Of a stretch of DNA of 64,000 nucleotides, positions 45,389 through 57,228 are shown one piece after another. The notes under the pieces are model-generated. The model searched no databases. It was not told the origin of the DNA and was given only the letters and a program-made list of their open reading frames with translations. The stretch spans positions 434,001-498,000 of the forward strand of contig BCIG01000024.1 of the NCBI GenBank assembly GCA_001599915.1, in the 5' to 3' direction. Source of the DNA: Symbiotaphrina buchneri (lineage: Eukaryota; Ascomycota; Symbiotaphrinales; Symbiotaphrinaceae). The translations under genes and the position numbers were made by a program. Position 1 is the first letter of the stretch. Each line of letters begins with the position of its first letter.

Positions 45389-48058
45389 TTATTGGCCCCT
45401 CACCCGCGCTGCTTCGGGTGTGGCCGCTTTCGTGGGTGATTTGACGTTCGCCGGATTTGGACTGGGAGACAAAGAAGCAACCGGTGGAAAAAGCGGCACG
45501 TTGGATAAACTCTGGCTACTCATCGGCCTTGGGGGGGAGGAGTGTTTGGTCGGAGAGACTCCCGAGTAGGATGGCGGACTTGACGGATGCAATTGTGGGG
45601 GGGATGACAATCTTCCAGGGGAGTGTTGAACCAGTGTAGGTAGCCCATCCGGTCTGCTCGTTTGGCTGAAATTATGGACGGGCCGAGCGGCAGCATCTCT
45701 GTTCTCCTGCGGCGATGAAGCCGGAAAGGGGTTCTTCACAGGCGATGGCTGAGGGGGTGACGAAGCCTGCTGTTGACGGAAGATGTGCGTTAGAGGATCG
45801 AGCGGCGTGGGCCTCCCGTCAGAGAATGGTGTAGATTGACTAGCGAACGGGCCACTGAGGTGCGGAGTATTTGCCTGAAACAAAGGAGTCTGGATCCGCT
45901 GATCAGGGGAAGCTTGACCATTGACAGGCCTGGCCGGTTGCTGGGTCGCGAAGCCGTTGACTGAAGCTGCAGGCAATCTCGCGATTCTACCCTCATCGTC
46001 GGGACGATGACCATGTAGACTGGGCGACCCTGCTAGATCTGGACGGAACCCGTTCGCCGCCGAGGCAGATGGTCCTGGCTCCTTTGGACCACCGATTGCA
46101 ACATGGCTCATGTATGGTTTATTAACATCTTCAATCGAGCGAGGTACAGCTTGAGCTGGCCTGACGCTGGAAGCAGTAAGGCCTGATTCACCCGCACGAC
46201 CACCGAGCAATGTCGGAGTAGCGCGAGTATCCTCTTGCTTCACTACCGATCCAAGATCACCGTTGTTAATCTGCTCCGGATTATGAGGTTGAGGTGGCGA
46301 TGATGATGGCGCAACTCTGAATTTGAGCGACGGAAGCTTTGGCTTTGCCGCGTCTTCAATGCGACGTTTGCAGTCTCTGCAGATGAAATGGAAATCGTCA
46401 CGTTCCGCTTCTTCCTGGCTGATTCCTAAACAGGCGCTATGTTGCCAAACGTTGCATTTCTCGCAAGCGACACTGTGAGAGCCATCGTCCTGCCATTTGA
46501 AGTTAGTAGAGTACATTCAAGCAGGTCAAGAACAGCTTACTATATTCTCCCCATGCACACCGCACACAGAGCAATCGAAAACCCACTCCTCCTCCTGCGC
46601 GATTTTTTCAAGCTCCTTCTGCCGACGCTCCATCTCCGCCTTGAGGTGGCGTTCAGACATGCGGGCTTCACCGCTGCTGAGATTCTTGCTGTCTTCCGCC
46701 AGCCTTGCAAGTTCCTGCTCGTGCAAGATCCGCCTCATCTCCCGATCCTTGAGTCTCTGCTCCCGCGTCATCATCCTTGACTCACGAGCTTCTTCCATTT
46801 CTCTTTGTCTTTGCTGCTCCTTCAATGCCCTTTCCAATTCCGCCTGCCTCCTTCGTTCGGCTTCAGCCGCTTCTTCTTCTGCCTTCTGCCTTTCAAGTTT
46901 GTCGGCGATCCTGCTCGATCGTTTTGCGGAAGCAAGCTTGTGTAGATTCAACAACTCCTTCTCCCTCCTTGCAGCCTTCCGTTGCTGTTCTTCTTCCAGC
47001 TTTTGAATGATGGGCAGGACATCATCTGTGACGGTCTTGTGAAGATATTTCTCGTTAGGATCCCTGCTCTTCCGGATCGATTCGAGAAAGTCCGTATACT
47101 GCTGCAGATTGATAGCTAAGCATTCCCAAGTATCACCGCCCAGGCCGTTGTCGACCTTATCGATCGCACTAGGGTCCTGGGTGTTACCGTCGTCGGTTTC
47201 CTGTTCTTCCTCTGTAGCCCTGGAGACTCTGCGTCGTTTTGCTGCCCTTGCCGCAGCTTTCGCCTTCTTCGTGTTCGCTTTGGGTTTCCACGTAGGTTGC
47301 GGTGGAGGTGGCGCTTCCGTGCGCCGGTACAAGCGATTATCGTCCAGGACGAAGTAACTTCGACCATTCGAGTCATATCCAATCTCCTCGACGCGCTGGC
47401 AGCCTCACGTCAGTCTAAAAGGCCCGAGGCATGATGACTGATAACATACCCATTGTGTTTGCTCACTGTCCTTCTGCTCAGGCATACGCTCCCTTATACG
47501 CTCGCTATGAATCATGGTCCACTGTGAGAGCTGCCAGAGGACGCGAATCTTGGTGAAGATGTCGAACTCCGCAAATGGGAGGGGAGCTTCATCGTCACCG
47601 AAAGGGTTTCGTTGCGGAGCTCTTGCTTGATACTGACGACGAGTATATTCATCGAACAGATCCGGTCTGCATAGCAGTCAGAGGCGCGCAAATCATAAGG
47701 GTGTAGCTCGCACAACTCACGTCAAACCACGGTGGGACGAAACGAATTTCAGGAGGGCTAGCCCAATCTCTTCGAGCTTCTGGGAGCGCTCCGGCTTCAA
47801 GCACTCTTCCTCCAGATCCTAAAAGCTTTCAGCCGCTGAGGGGGACAGTAGGAGCAATAGCCATGACTTGGCGATCAGCGGCCATACCTCGATACCGAAA
47901 TCATCATCAATCTTCACCGCCTTGCCAAAGATAAAAATGAATTGCATAAGATTTGCAAATTCCCACATGTTCCGGAGGCGGTCCAGAGTGCTGGGTTCTT
48001 TTGGTGGCTCTACCGCAGCCTCCTCCATCTCCTGTCTCCCTCGCTTCCTCGATACCAT
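45389..48058 (-). CDS. DDT/WHIM and PHD-finger chromatin protein (RSF1/CECR2-like)
   Basis: Five exons read 48058-47888, 47818-47721, 47666-47450, 47395-46541 and 46489-45389, giving 813 residues. A DDT-like helical region (about 25-115; 'LRNMWEFANLMQFIFIFGKA') is followed by a WHIM-type segment ('GRSYFVLDDNRLYRRTE'). A long charged coiled coil (about 270-430, rich in Glu/Arg/Lys) comes next. Then follows a PHD finger split by the last intron ('FDCSVCG' ... 'VACEKCNVWQHSACLGI' ... 'FHFICRDCK'). The C-terminal 330 residues are Pro/Ser-rich and disordered. DDT-WHIM-PHD proteins are accessory subunits of ISWI-type nucleosome remodellers. The partner and histone mark are not evident. It is divergent from PUF6. 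Confidence 0.88.
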
Positions 48059-48527
48059 GATGGCTTTGCTAGGATTTGCACGCCAACCTCAACGCGGGTT
48101 CCAGGAGGTCCGTTTGGGTATTCGTATAGACCGGGAATGGGGTAATGGAAACTGCAGGGGAAGGGAGCAATGTGCAATGGTGTGGTAGTTGATTGAAAGA
48201 GCATGGAGATGCAGATTGTAGAAAGTAAACGCGCGAAAGGGCGAACCATTCAAATTCGGCGACGGCACTTTCGTGATGGGAAGTGCTACCACTTACTGGC
48301 GCGTTTGCCCTCTGGCGCTAGTACCGATAGAGCAAGGCGTATCCGATACTGCCTGCACAAGCCTTGCAAGGTACATGAGTACCTGTTAATCACAGGAGGG
48401 AAACTCCATCCAAAAAGATAATTTTTGTTCGAACGTTGGCCCCCGGAAAACACCAATCTCAGTCCACCAAGAGGGCCACCTGCAACCTCCAATCAGCAAT
48501 ATAAGACCTCCGCGGGTAGCAGAGGAT
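48059..48527. promoter_or_regulatory. shared upstream region of PHD protein and PUF6
   Basis: The 469 bases between divergent start codons must hold both promoters. An antisense ORF here (48010-48249) overlaps the PHD start and has no domain. No repeats were noted. Confidence 0.45.
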
Positions 48528-50832
48528 ATGGTAGGCGTTAAACGCCGAAGCGGTGCCGCATCTGGGGCTGCGGAGTCCAGCGACCAGGTTAGCCTGAAAA
48601 AGCAGAGGCTTCAGCCTTCGTCCTCGCATAAGAACCATAATACACGAAAGACTACTAAGCACGCTGCGGGCGACTTCGATTCAGCCGACTCTGAGGAGTC
48701 AGATGTAACTGATGGTCATAGATTCAACGGCCTTGCTGGCAGCGATGATGAAGAGAGCGATGGAGACTCAGGTTCTGAGACCGGTGTCCGCATGACTGGG
48801 GCGTTGCCTGTGGATGATGCTATGGAGACTCAGGTTCTGAGACCGGTGTCCGCATGACTGGGGCGTTGCCTGTGGATGATGCTAAACAGAATAAAAAGAC
48901 AACGTCTGACACGGAGACTTCCCTCCTAAAGTGTATGTTTCAATGCGGCCCCTGCAATGCATCCAGAGCCCCTGCTGATGGCATTTTAGCTACTTCATCC
49001 AAAGAAGCCCATGCGAAGCAGAAGACACTCGCGCAGGAGCGAAAGGCTGCGAAGCCGAATGCTGATCTTATTCAGCGCTCGAAAAAGATTTGGGAGCGCC
49101 TGAGGAGGAAATCTCATGTGCCGTTGGCTGAACGCAAAAAGCTAATTGAAGAACTGTTCGGGATTATCACCGGCAGGGTCAAAGACTTCGTCCTAAAGCA
49201 CGATGCCGTCCGCGTGATCCAGACCGCGATCAAATATGGAAATCTGGAGCAGAGGAAGATGATCACTCGAGAACTCCAGGGGGAATTCCGGGGTCTTGCA
49301 GAAAGCAGATACGCCAAGTTCTTGATCGGGAAGCTGCTGGTCCATGGGTACGTCCTGGAACTCTATTCGCACTTAGCTTCCCGCGCTGATATTTGATATG
49401 TAGCGACAACGATATTAGGGATATGATTATTCCTGAGTTCTATGGCCATGTGCGCCGCTTGATAAAGCACGTGGAGGCGTCCTGGATACTTGACGACATC
49501 TATCGGACTGTTGCAACCCCGGAGCAAAAGGCCAACATCCTACGAGAATGGTACGGCCCAGAGTTTGTAATTTTTCGCGCGAATGCGGCGGAAGGTGTGC
49601 CGGTATCTGCGTTGTCGGACATAACCAAGGCGCAGCCTGAGAAAAGAGCAACAATTATGGCTTCGTTGTATGAACTCATTAACCAGCTCGTGCAGAAGAA
49701 AATGACCGGCTTAACATTGCTCCATGACGCGATGCTGCAATATTACCTCAACGTCAAGACTGACAGCGAGGATGCCACGGAGTTCTTGGAACTTATCAAA
49801 GGAGATGAGGCGGGCGATTTGCTCAAAAACCTTGCTTTCACAAAATCAGGCAGCCGGTTAGTCTGTTTGGTACTCGCCCATGGAACAGCGAAGGATCGGA
49901 AACAGATCTTGCGCACATACAAGGACATCATTCCTACCATGGCCTTTGATGCAAACGCACATCTAGTGCTGTTGGTATGCTTCGATGTCATTGATGATAC
50001 TGTCCTTACTTCCAAGGCTATCTTCCCTGAGCTTCTGGGAAAGGGCGATGTCAGTTCTTCGGCGAGCCAACAACAGACGCTTCTGGATATGATAGTGGAC
50101 CTAAACGCTCGAGTGCCCGTCCTGTACCTCTTCGCGGGTCCAGCCAAGTGGTTGGTCCCCACCTCCACCTCTGCGCTGCTGGATGAAGTTCATGACATTC
50201 GTGTGAACACTTCCAAGAAAGACGCGGATGTTCGCAGGAAAGAGCTCCTCAGGTCCTTATCTCCTCCACTGCTGGCCTTTATCGCACAACAAGCGCCTGC
50301 GCTTCTGCAGACCAGTTTCGGCTGTCAATTCATCACGGAGGTAATAATAGGTTCTCAGGCCTCGGAGGAAGAAAGGCTGCCAGCCCTGCAAGCAGTTGCT
50401 GCTGTTTGCGAAGGCAATCCAGCAGATGATGGTCATATTATTAGCAGTCCCGCCGCTGGCAAGTTGCTGAAGACGTTGGTACAAGGAGGGAAGTTCAACC
50501 AGAAGTCCGCCAAGATAGAGCTCGTTGAGCTGCCGTTAGACTTCGGAGATCTGCTCTTCGACAAGATTCAGGACCATGTTGTGGGTTGGGCGACCGGAGA
50601 TGGAAGCTTTGTCGTTGTTGGATTGCTGGAAGCGCAGTCTTTCTCGCGCAAGAAGGAATTGCTGGACACGCTCAGGAAGAACAAGAAGGCTCTGGTAAAG
50701 GCCAGCCAGCAGAACCCAAAAAAGGAAGAAGATGGCGGCGTCCAGCTGGCCAACGGGAAGAAAGGTGCCAGTAAACAGTCTGCAAAAGAAGGGGGTAATA
50801 AGGGGGCGAAGATTTTGTTGGAGAAACTGTGA
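48528..50832 (+). CDS. PUF6: pumilio-homology nucleolar protein Puf6
   Basis: The proposed exons are 48528-48771, 48834-48932, 48990-49347 and 49404-50832, giving 709 residues; phases agree throughout. The N-terminus is basic, then acidic ('ADSEESDVTDGHRF'). PUM repeats follow ('KKIWERLRRKSHVPLAERKK', 'HDAVRVIQTAIKYGNLEQR', 'SRYAKFLIGKLLVHGDND') and a CPL domain ('IELVELPLDFGDLLFDKIQD'), ending in a Lys-rich tail. Puf6 binds RNA, acts in 60S assembly and in yeast represses ASH1 translation. The first intron (48772-48833, GTTCTG...CTCAG) coincides exactly with one unit of a 62-bp tandem duplication. Without its removal the frame stops at 48857, so either it is spliced or the gene is disrupted. 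The other introns are canonical (GTATGT...TTTTAG, GTACGT...TGTAG). Confidence 0.9.
48760..48883 (+). repeat. perfect 62-bp tandem duplication inside PUF6
   Basis: Copies occupy 48760-48821 and 48822-48883 and agree at all 62 positions by eye. Each begins ATGGAGACTCAGGTTCTG and ends GTGGATGATGCT. The only AGGT in the unit gives an acceptor in copy 2 and a donor in copy 1, exactly 62 nt apart. Since 62 is not a multiple of three, the duplication shifts the frame if read through. Confidence 0.95.
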
Positions 50833-51570
50833 GGGCTAGTTACCGGACCGAACGATGTCGCATGCTGGACCAGAGACAGGCTGAATGATAGTCACGTAAA
50901 AGGAGCTTGACATGGCACCCGTATGAGATTCATTCATTTCTAGCCGATACCTAGATCTACTGCACCACGCAGTTGCTAGTCACTGTTGCGCGACCTGAGA
51001 ACCGGGGCTTTTCGCAACCAACACCCCCGGCATAAAAGCTGCGGAAGTCTGGTGGATAGCATAGACTCATCAACTATCCTGCTGGCTTCCAAGCAAGAAT
51101 CCCATAATAATTGTGCGGTCTGCCTTTCACTTACGAGAGCACGACAAGTACTAGCTTTTCCCTATAGTAAGAATAATCCATGGAGCTATCTCAGGTAGAT
51201 GTTTAGAAACAATTTATGTCCACGTACCAAGGCAAGGGAGGATATTTGGTTATGTACGGCACGGACAAGCCATTGCTGAGTACGGAGCCAGTTGGTATAG
51301 CACCCAATAGCTCGATATGGTAAGATGCATAGCAGAATGATAGGTTGGATGTGATGAACAACGCCTCCTGGCTAACGGATCGACAGACGATCGCTAAAGA
51401 TGCAATGATAAGAACGGCTCCGAGCTCCGCACGCGTGACAACGCTCCAGCTTGCGCCTTAGGCTCGAAGTCAACAACCCAAGGGGTCCTCGATATAATGA
51501 ATACATGGAAATCAAGATTAACGTATGATTTAGTCCAGATCCTGCAATGGACGAGATATAGATTAATATA
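50833..51570. other. intergenic, convergent 3' ends
   Basis: About 740 bases between the stops of PUF6 and the next gene. Only a 70-codon ORF without domain is present. Nothing distinctive is seen. Confidence 0.4.
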
Positions 51571-54134
51571 TCAGAAGTTTTCTTCTCCTTCGAGCACTCT
51601 TCTCGCCGCGTCTAGCCTCCTTCTCCACACCCGGCCCTCATAGTCTGCGCTGTGGGCGGGCAACTCGATACATGCCTTGGTTAGTGATGACAACAGCTGC
51701 TCAACAAGGAGCTCATCATCTCCCTCCAGACGGACAGAGGGGCAGGATGGATGTGAACTGAGCATAGCCGAAAGTAACACCGATATTGGCCTATGTTGTG
51801 GCCGTCGAACAGGGGGTGATGAGCCCCAGGAAGGAGTCGGGGGTTTTTCCGAAGGGTCACCGCCCGCGCCCTTGCCGCGCGACGGAGGTCTACTACTTGT
51901 AGGCGTGGGATATCTTGCAAGTGGCAGATTCGTGACGTCTTCGGCTTGTTGGGGGATCATAGGTCGCATGTAACGAGAGTAGTCATAGTCGCCCTCTTCT
52001 GAGCTCTCTTCCACGGTCCGATCTTCTTGAGCCGTTGCGAAACTGGCCAATGTCGAGACAGATACTTCGCTGTCATTTCTCTGATGCCGGATGTGCGCAA
52101 TATCGGGCATGCCAATTTCCGTACCATTGTGCTCGCCGTTCGTCAAGAGCCGAGGCAAGCCTTGGATGGTCTGGACGGACCCACTTGAGCTGTAACTGTC
52201 ACGACGGTGGGAGGAATCTGGCGTGCTGAGGTTCCCCATAGTGGAATGAAGGAAGGAGTGTTCATAGTCGAAAGCATCTGATCTATCTTCATGCCTGTCT
52301 CCTACAACGGGAGCCGCCGATATCTCGTGCAATATACTCTCCCCAGCCTCAGAGTGTGCATCAGAGTCCTCGACTTCCTGGCCGCTGTGCAGTGCAGCAC
52401 TGCTGAGCTTCTCAACAGCCCCTTCCTCTGGTCGCGATAACTGTCCGTATGTTGAGTTATAAAGAGGGCCTTCATCTGCTGCCTGAGTGTCTGCTGCAAC
52501 GTCAGCCTGTTGCCGAACATAGGGCACGTCCGAGGGCTCTAGAAGCTGATCCATGGTCTCCTCTATCGGAGGCAATCCCGCGGCTTCCGTGGGATGCTGC
52601 CTAAGATCTTGCTCCTGCAAAGCAGCACGTCCAACGCCAGCATCCCGACTCAGGGAGCCAGGGGCATATTCCAATGCGCCTTGATACCATAGTTCTGCCG
52701 CTGTGAAGGGGCTTGGAGTTCGCAGGGTCTGCATGCTGCGTCTTCGCATTACATCTTCTTTGGTACGTTTCTTCAAAGTAGACACCTTGCTCTTCAGGTC
52801 ATTCATCTGATCCTGTATTTCCCGCATTTGCATGCTTGAAAGTGACCGAGTTAATCCTCGGGAAGAGCCAGTCTCTACAGGGCTGATGGCTGATCTTTCC
52901 CCGGTGGCACTCTCGCCTTCCACTCGGCTTGCTTTAGGTTGGGCAGCCGATGTTCCCCTTCCAGGTAGCGCATGGTCTCGAGAGGTTGTCGAGAGCGCAG
53001 AACCTCCGGAGGCCGGAGACAGCGGTGTGGCCGGAAGAGGTGCACTGCGGGGTCCATGAGATATGGTACTACGACTTGCTTCATGACGGTAAAGGCTGGA
53101 ATTTCCAGAGCGATTGAGGTCAACTAACTTCAGGCGTCTAGTATCCAGGACACTGGTGACGCGTAGACCGGGCGTGGTTCTAGAAGATACCTGGGGAGAA
53201 GTATGTAGGGATGATGGGACTGATGTCTCGCTTGAGATCCGGACATGGCCAGCACCGCTTCCCTTGGCGATATCGAAGGGATGTAGTTCCCGATGCCTTG
53301 CCGGGGAGCGGCCCAAACCTGGGTACAAGATCGTAGTAGACGGTGAGTATCGGACTGGCCTCTGCGCCAAGGGGCTAGTGCTATTCTTTGACGATGTGGA
53401 AGGCGAACGGGAGATGTAGAGGGAAGACCTCGCACGGTACAGATTACCTTCCATCGTCTCCAGATGATGTTAGCAGAGAGACCGAAGGGAAGGCGCGCCC
53501 CACTCACGTCCAGTCTACGCTTTGCGTTCTCCAGTATCCGTTCGGCTTTCGTGCTAAGTGTAGCATGGGAGTGTGTATCGCTGTCGTCGTCGCCCACGTC
53601 CTCTTCATCATCCAAATTGGTCGCATCGTCGTCATCCGACAGCTTCGCGTCCATGGGTTGCCCACTGCGGGTGAAAGTCTCTTGCAAGCTGGGCCTGTCG
53701 CCGACTGAGGTGTCTTTATAGCCATCGAGCGGCGCCAGCAGGTGCAAGCCGGTCAGTGTAGGCGAGGAGCCAATTGCAGAGCTCATTCGGTCCCGATGAT
53801 TGCGGAAGCCGCCTTTCACACTTCCTCTTGGGGTACTTCCCGCCTCCTCCTCATCGTCCCAATCCACATTTGACGTCTCCGTGGCGGCCGGAGTCGCGAG
53901 GCTGGCCGGGTTATCCGCCGTGATACGTGGCGGGGTCGCCAAATTGGTGAAAGGTGGGTGGGAGTTCAGACCACTGTTGAATTGGATGGGGGACGGCAGA
54001 CGCATGGTCTGGAGAGGCGGCGATGGCGTTGAAGCTCGGGATATCTCTCCGTACGGGAGAATCATGTCCGGATTGGTGAGTGTGGGCGAAGGCAGGCCAG
54101 AGGAGATGACGGAGGAACGATGGTGTTGCAGCAT
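51571..54134 (-). CDS. conserved fungal protein of unknown function, Ser/Pro-rich with short coiled coil
   Basis: Two exons read 54134-53508 and 53457-51571, giving 837 residues. The intron is GTGAGT...CTGGAG, with CTAAC branch site. Most of the protein is Ser/Pro/Thr-rich and probably disordered. Three stretches look structured. The first spans the intron ('ERILENAKRRLD', then 'TMEGNLYRARSSLYISRSP'). The second is a short coiled coil ('MREIQDQMNDLKSKVSTLKK') followed by 'RRSMQTLRTPSPFTAAELWY'. The third is a C-terminal helical segment ('GRVWRRRLDAARRVLEG'). I recall similar blocks in other filamentous ascomycetes as conserved hypotheticals but know no function. The GAG acceptor is unusual; phase and sequence support it. 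Confidence 0.82.
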
Positions 54135-55085
54135 CTTGGGCGGCTACGGGAGGGCAGCAAGCTGCTGTGAAGCCCGTTTGTCCACAGTCAATTGGAGAGC
54201 GAGGAACTGTTTGCTTGCCCTTAGACAAACCGTGGGGAATCCAGGGTAACGGTGCCGTCGCTTCAGGGGGTGAAGGCTCATAAAGGGAAGGCCGCGGCGA
54301 GCGTTTGCGGTCTGCATAAGCGCATCGCAAGGGTAAGGTAGAAACTTGAATTGCGCTGTCGCAGGAGGAGCAGGTATCCGACGCTATCTTATAGATGGAA
54401 TTGAATGTGAGACAGGGCGCATCGAGATTACTCTCCGAATCAGCATATATCCCGGAATATAAAGTGATAAACAATACCTAGGTAAGGTATATGACCATGA
54501 GTCTGCAGGCCCGAACGAACATAAGGTCAGGGACAGTGAGGTAACGGTGTAAGGTGAAGGTACCGATCACCGACATGAAGTAAGGTATCCTACTAGGGGA
54601 CTTCGTACGTGCGGTACCTTAGCTAAGGTACCTTACCTTAGGTGCTCGACCGTTATAAGCGCTTGGCTGCTGCCCTGACAGCTCGCGTATCTTCCGATTG
54701 CCGGTGCGGGCCTCATCATCAAATCACATGGAAACGTGAGATTTGCACATTTAACAGCAACAGTCGACACAGGACGACCGACCCCGATCTCCAGTTCTTC
54801 AGAGAATCAAGACTTGTATTGTTTGCGACTTTCATGCTGCTGCCCGCTATGTAAAACTAGGCTAATGCAACCTCATCAATTTCGTAAGTCATGTCGTTCC
54901 TTCATCTTTGCAGCATGCCGTGTTATGGAAAAGATGCCAAAGAGCCAATAAACCAAGTAAAACAGGAAACCATAGGTGTAAAAGCAGTTGTGGACCAATC
55001 TGTAATCGTTAAATCGTAAAGTCTCTCCACTCTCTCCAGCCTCGGTTCAGAAACTTTCGCATCTTTCAGATGTTCAGCCAATCAC
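54135..55085. repeat. intergenic with GGTA-type palindrome cluster (54477-54640)
   Basis: The cluster at 54477-54640 contains CCTAGGTAAGGTA, GAAGGTACCGATC and GCTAAGGTACCTTACCTTAGG, a near-perfect inverted pair. The rest of this gap (to 55085) has no supported gene. Confidence 0.55.
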
Positions 55086-57228
55086 TTAGTAACGGCGGGC
55101 GTTTGAGGCAGGCAGTCCCATGGGAGGCGGTGGTGGCAGCGTCCTGGCGGAATAAGGATTGGCGTCTTGGTACATTGGTGCGTTGCCGTAATATCCCCCG
55201 CCATATGGCCCATTGCCAGACGGGCCCTGTCCCCGCTGCGAGCTGCCCTTCTGTTGCTTCATCCTCTCCTGGCGTTTTCGGCGACGCTCTTCCGCCCTTT
55301 TCTCAAATTCGATGCACTCTTGATGCTTCTTCCTCATCTCCATCCATTGAGAGACAGCCCCCTTGATCCCCAGGGCTGCCAAACCCACTGCAGCCAAGTC
55401 TTGGAATCGAGATTTGGTCTTTCTGCGCTTGGCCTCTTCTGGCGTGATCTCGCCCTCTGCCAGAGCTTTCCTCCGTTCTTTTGCTCCCTCCATTCCCTCA
55501 TACAGACTATGAGCAGCGTGAATAGTGGCAACAGTGGCTAGCCCAGCTGTGAGCAGTTCTTTCGTACGCATCTTTCTGTGACGTCGCTCTTCTTCGGAAG
55601 TGGAGATGCTCGAAGTACTACTGCTGCGACTACTGCCACCCTTCTTCTCAGCAGGTCCTCGGGCAGTTCGCCCACGTTGAGCCCCTTCTGACGGAATCAT
55701 GCTCCTTGACTGAGAGTAAGGCGCTACACGCCCTCCATTGTCGCGACGAGCAACTACCCCGTCGGCCCTACCACATGTCAGCTGGCAGACCCTTCTTGCC
55801 CACGCCCGATCACCCGTAGTCGTACCTTCGGTCGTCCCGATCGCGGTCGTTTTCTTTCAATCCGAGAGCGTTCATACCCCTGTTGACGTAGTCGCTGACG
55901 CTGCGGCTTCGCCTGCGTCGGGGAGCCGGGCTTGTGCTGTCTGACCCGGAGCTAGGAGATCGACGGCGCTGGGTGCGGTCATAGACACCCTTACCAACGG
56001 CAGCAGCGACACCAGCAGCAGCAAGCTCGCCCAGCCCAGAGCTCCGCCGAGACCGTGTACGACCTGATCTTGAACGCGAACGTGAGCGTGAACGATCGCG
56101 CAGTTCGGTCCTAGGTCCATTGATAGCCCTATTACCTGCAAGACCTCCAATAACAGCCTCTATTATGTGGCTCTTGGAATGATGATTTGGGTCGCGGTCG
56201 ACAAGAGCGTCAAGGCCCCCAGCGCCAGCGGCTGCAGTCAGAATGCGCCGGCCCTTTTCACCACCCCAGCCTCCAGGTTCTTTCCGCACCCTGAAGGCTT
56301 CCACAGCTCCAGCTGTGATGGCAGCTTTGATAGCCTGCTCAATCTTTCCTCGCGAACGGCTCCTGGAGTGATCATCAGACCTCCGGCCGCTTCCGCGGCC
56401 TCCACGCTCGTCATCGCTTGAACCATCATCATCTCTGAGCCCTAATGCGGACATGGCCCGGTCTCCGATCGACTTCTTACGGCGAGGACGAGCACCTTCA
56501 TAGTCCGACTGCGCATAGGAGGCGGCACCCGAGTCTCGATAGCGGCTATCTTCCCGATCCTCTACACGATCACGGGTTTTGACAAACTGTTTAGCCGCGA
56601 GATCCCCGGCAACGGCTCCAGCTACACCGACTGCAGCCGTAGCCAGAGGATTGCGAGTTCGTGAGCCCGACTTGCCGCTTCTGCGTTCGTACAACTCTTT
56701 GGCGCCAATGGCCAAAGCTGCTCCCCCACCGGCAGCAGCAAGTTCTTGAAAGCGGGAGAGCGACCGACGTCGGCGCCGCTGACCACGGTCATCTGGCGCA
56801 TCCCGTCTGCTACGCCTATCGTAGTAATCGTCGTCCACGGAACGCCTTGGGTCGGAGCGGTAATATGCCGCTGCCGCGTCGTCTCCATAGCCATACCCAT
56901 TGTTGTAGTCCGAATAACTACCATATCCGTCATACCCGCGTTCTAGGGAGCGGGTACGTCGGGAAGCACCTGTGCGGTTGTTTCGTCGGGGCCTTCCGTA
57001 TCCTTCTCCAGGAGGAAAATCTCGCTGGACCTCTTCAATATATTCATCGCTTTCCTCGCGCGGCCGACGGATAAGCTCCATTTGTCGCGAGCTGCGGGGA
57101 CCGTCTCGCTCGATGTAGACCGACTCAGCATAACCATCGTCACGACCACGATCCCGTTCGCGGCGAGAGCGGTATCGTCGCGGTGGATCAACATAGTCAG
57201 CAGAGCCGTACCCACCGGCGGTTGACAT
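55086..57228 (-). CDS. DUF3824-type protein: glycine-rich hydrophobic segments separated by Arg/Ser/Asp-rich linkers
   Basis: Two exons read 57228-55814 and 55767-55086, giving 698 residues. The 46-nt intron has donor GTGATC and acceptor GTGGTAG. At least six short Ala/Gly-rich segments alternate with highly charged linkers: 'FQELAAAGGGAALAIGAKEL', 'NPLATAAVGVAGAVAGDLAA', 'IEQAIKAAITAGAVEAF', 'HIIEAVIGGLAGNRAI', 'GLGELAAAGVAAAVGKGVYD', 'LLTAGLATVATIHAAHSLYE' and 'FQDLAAVGLAALGIKGAV'. Several end in a KELYERR or GVYDR-like signature, so they look like a degenerate internal repeat. The pattern is that of fungal DUF3824 proteins; function unknown, membrane association plausible. The C-terminus is Gly/Pro/Tyr-rich. 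Confidence 0.85.
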
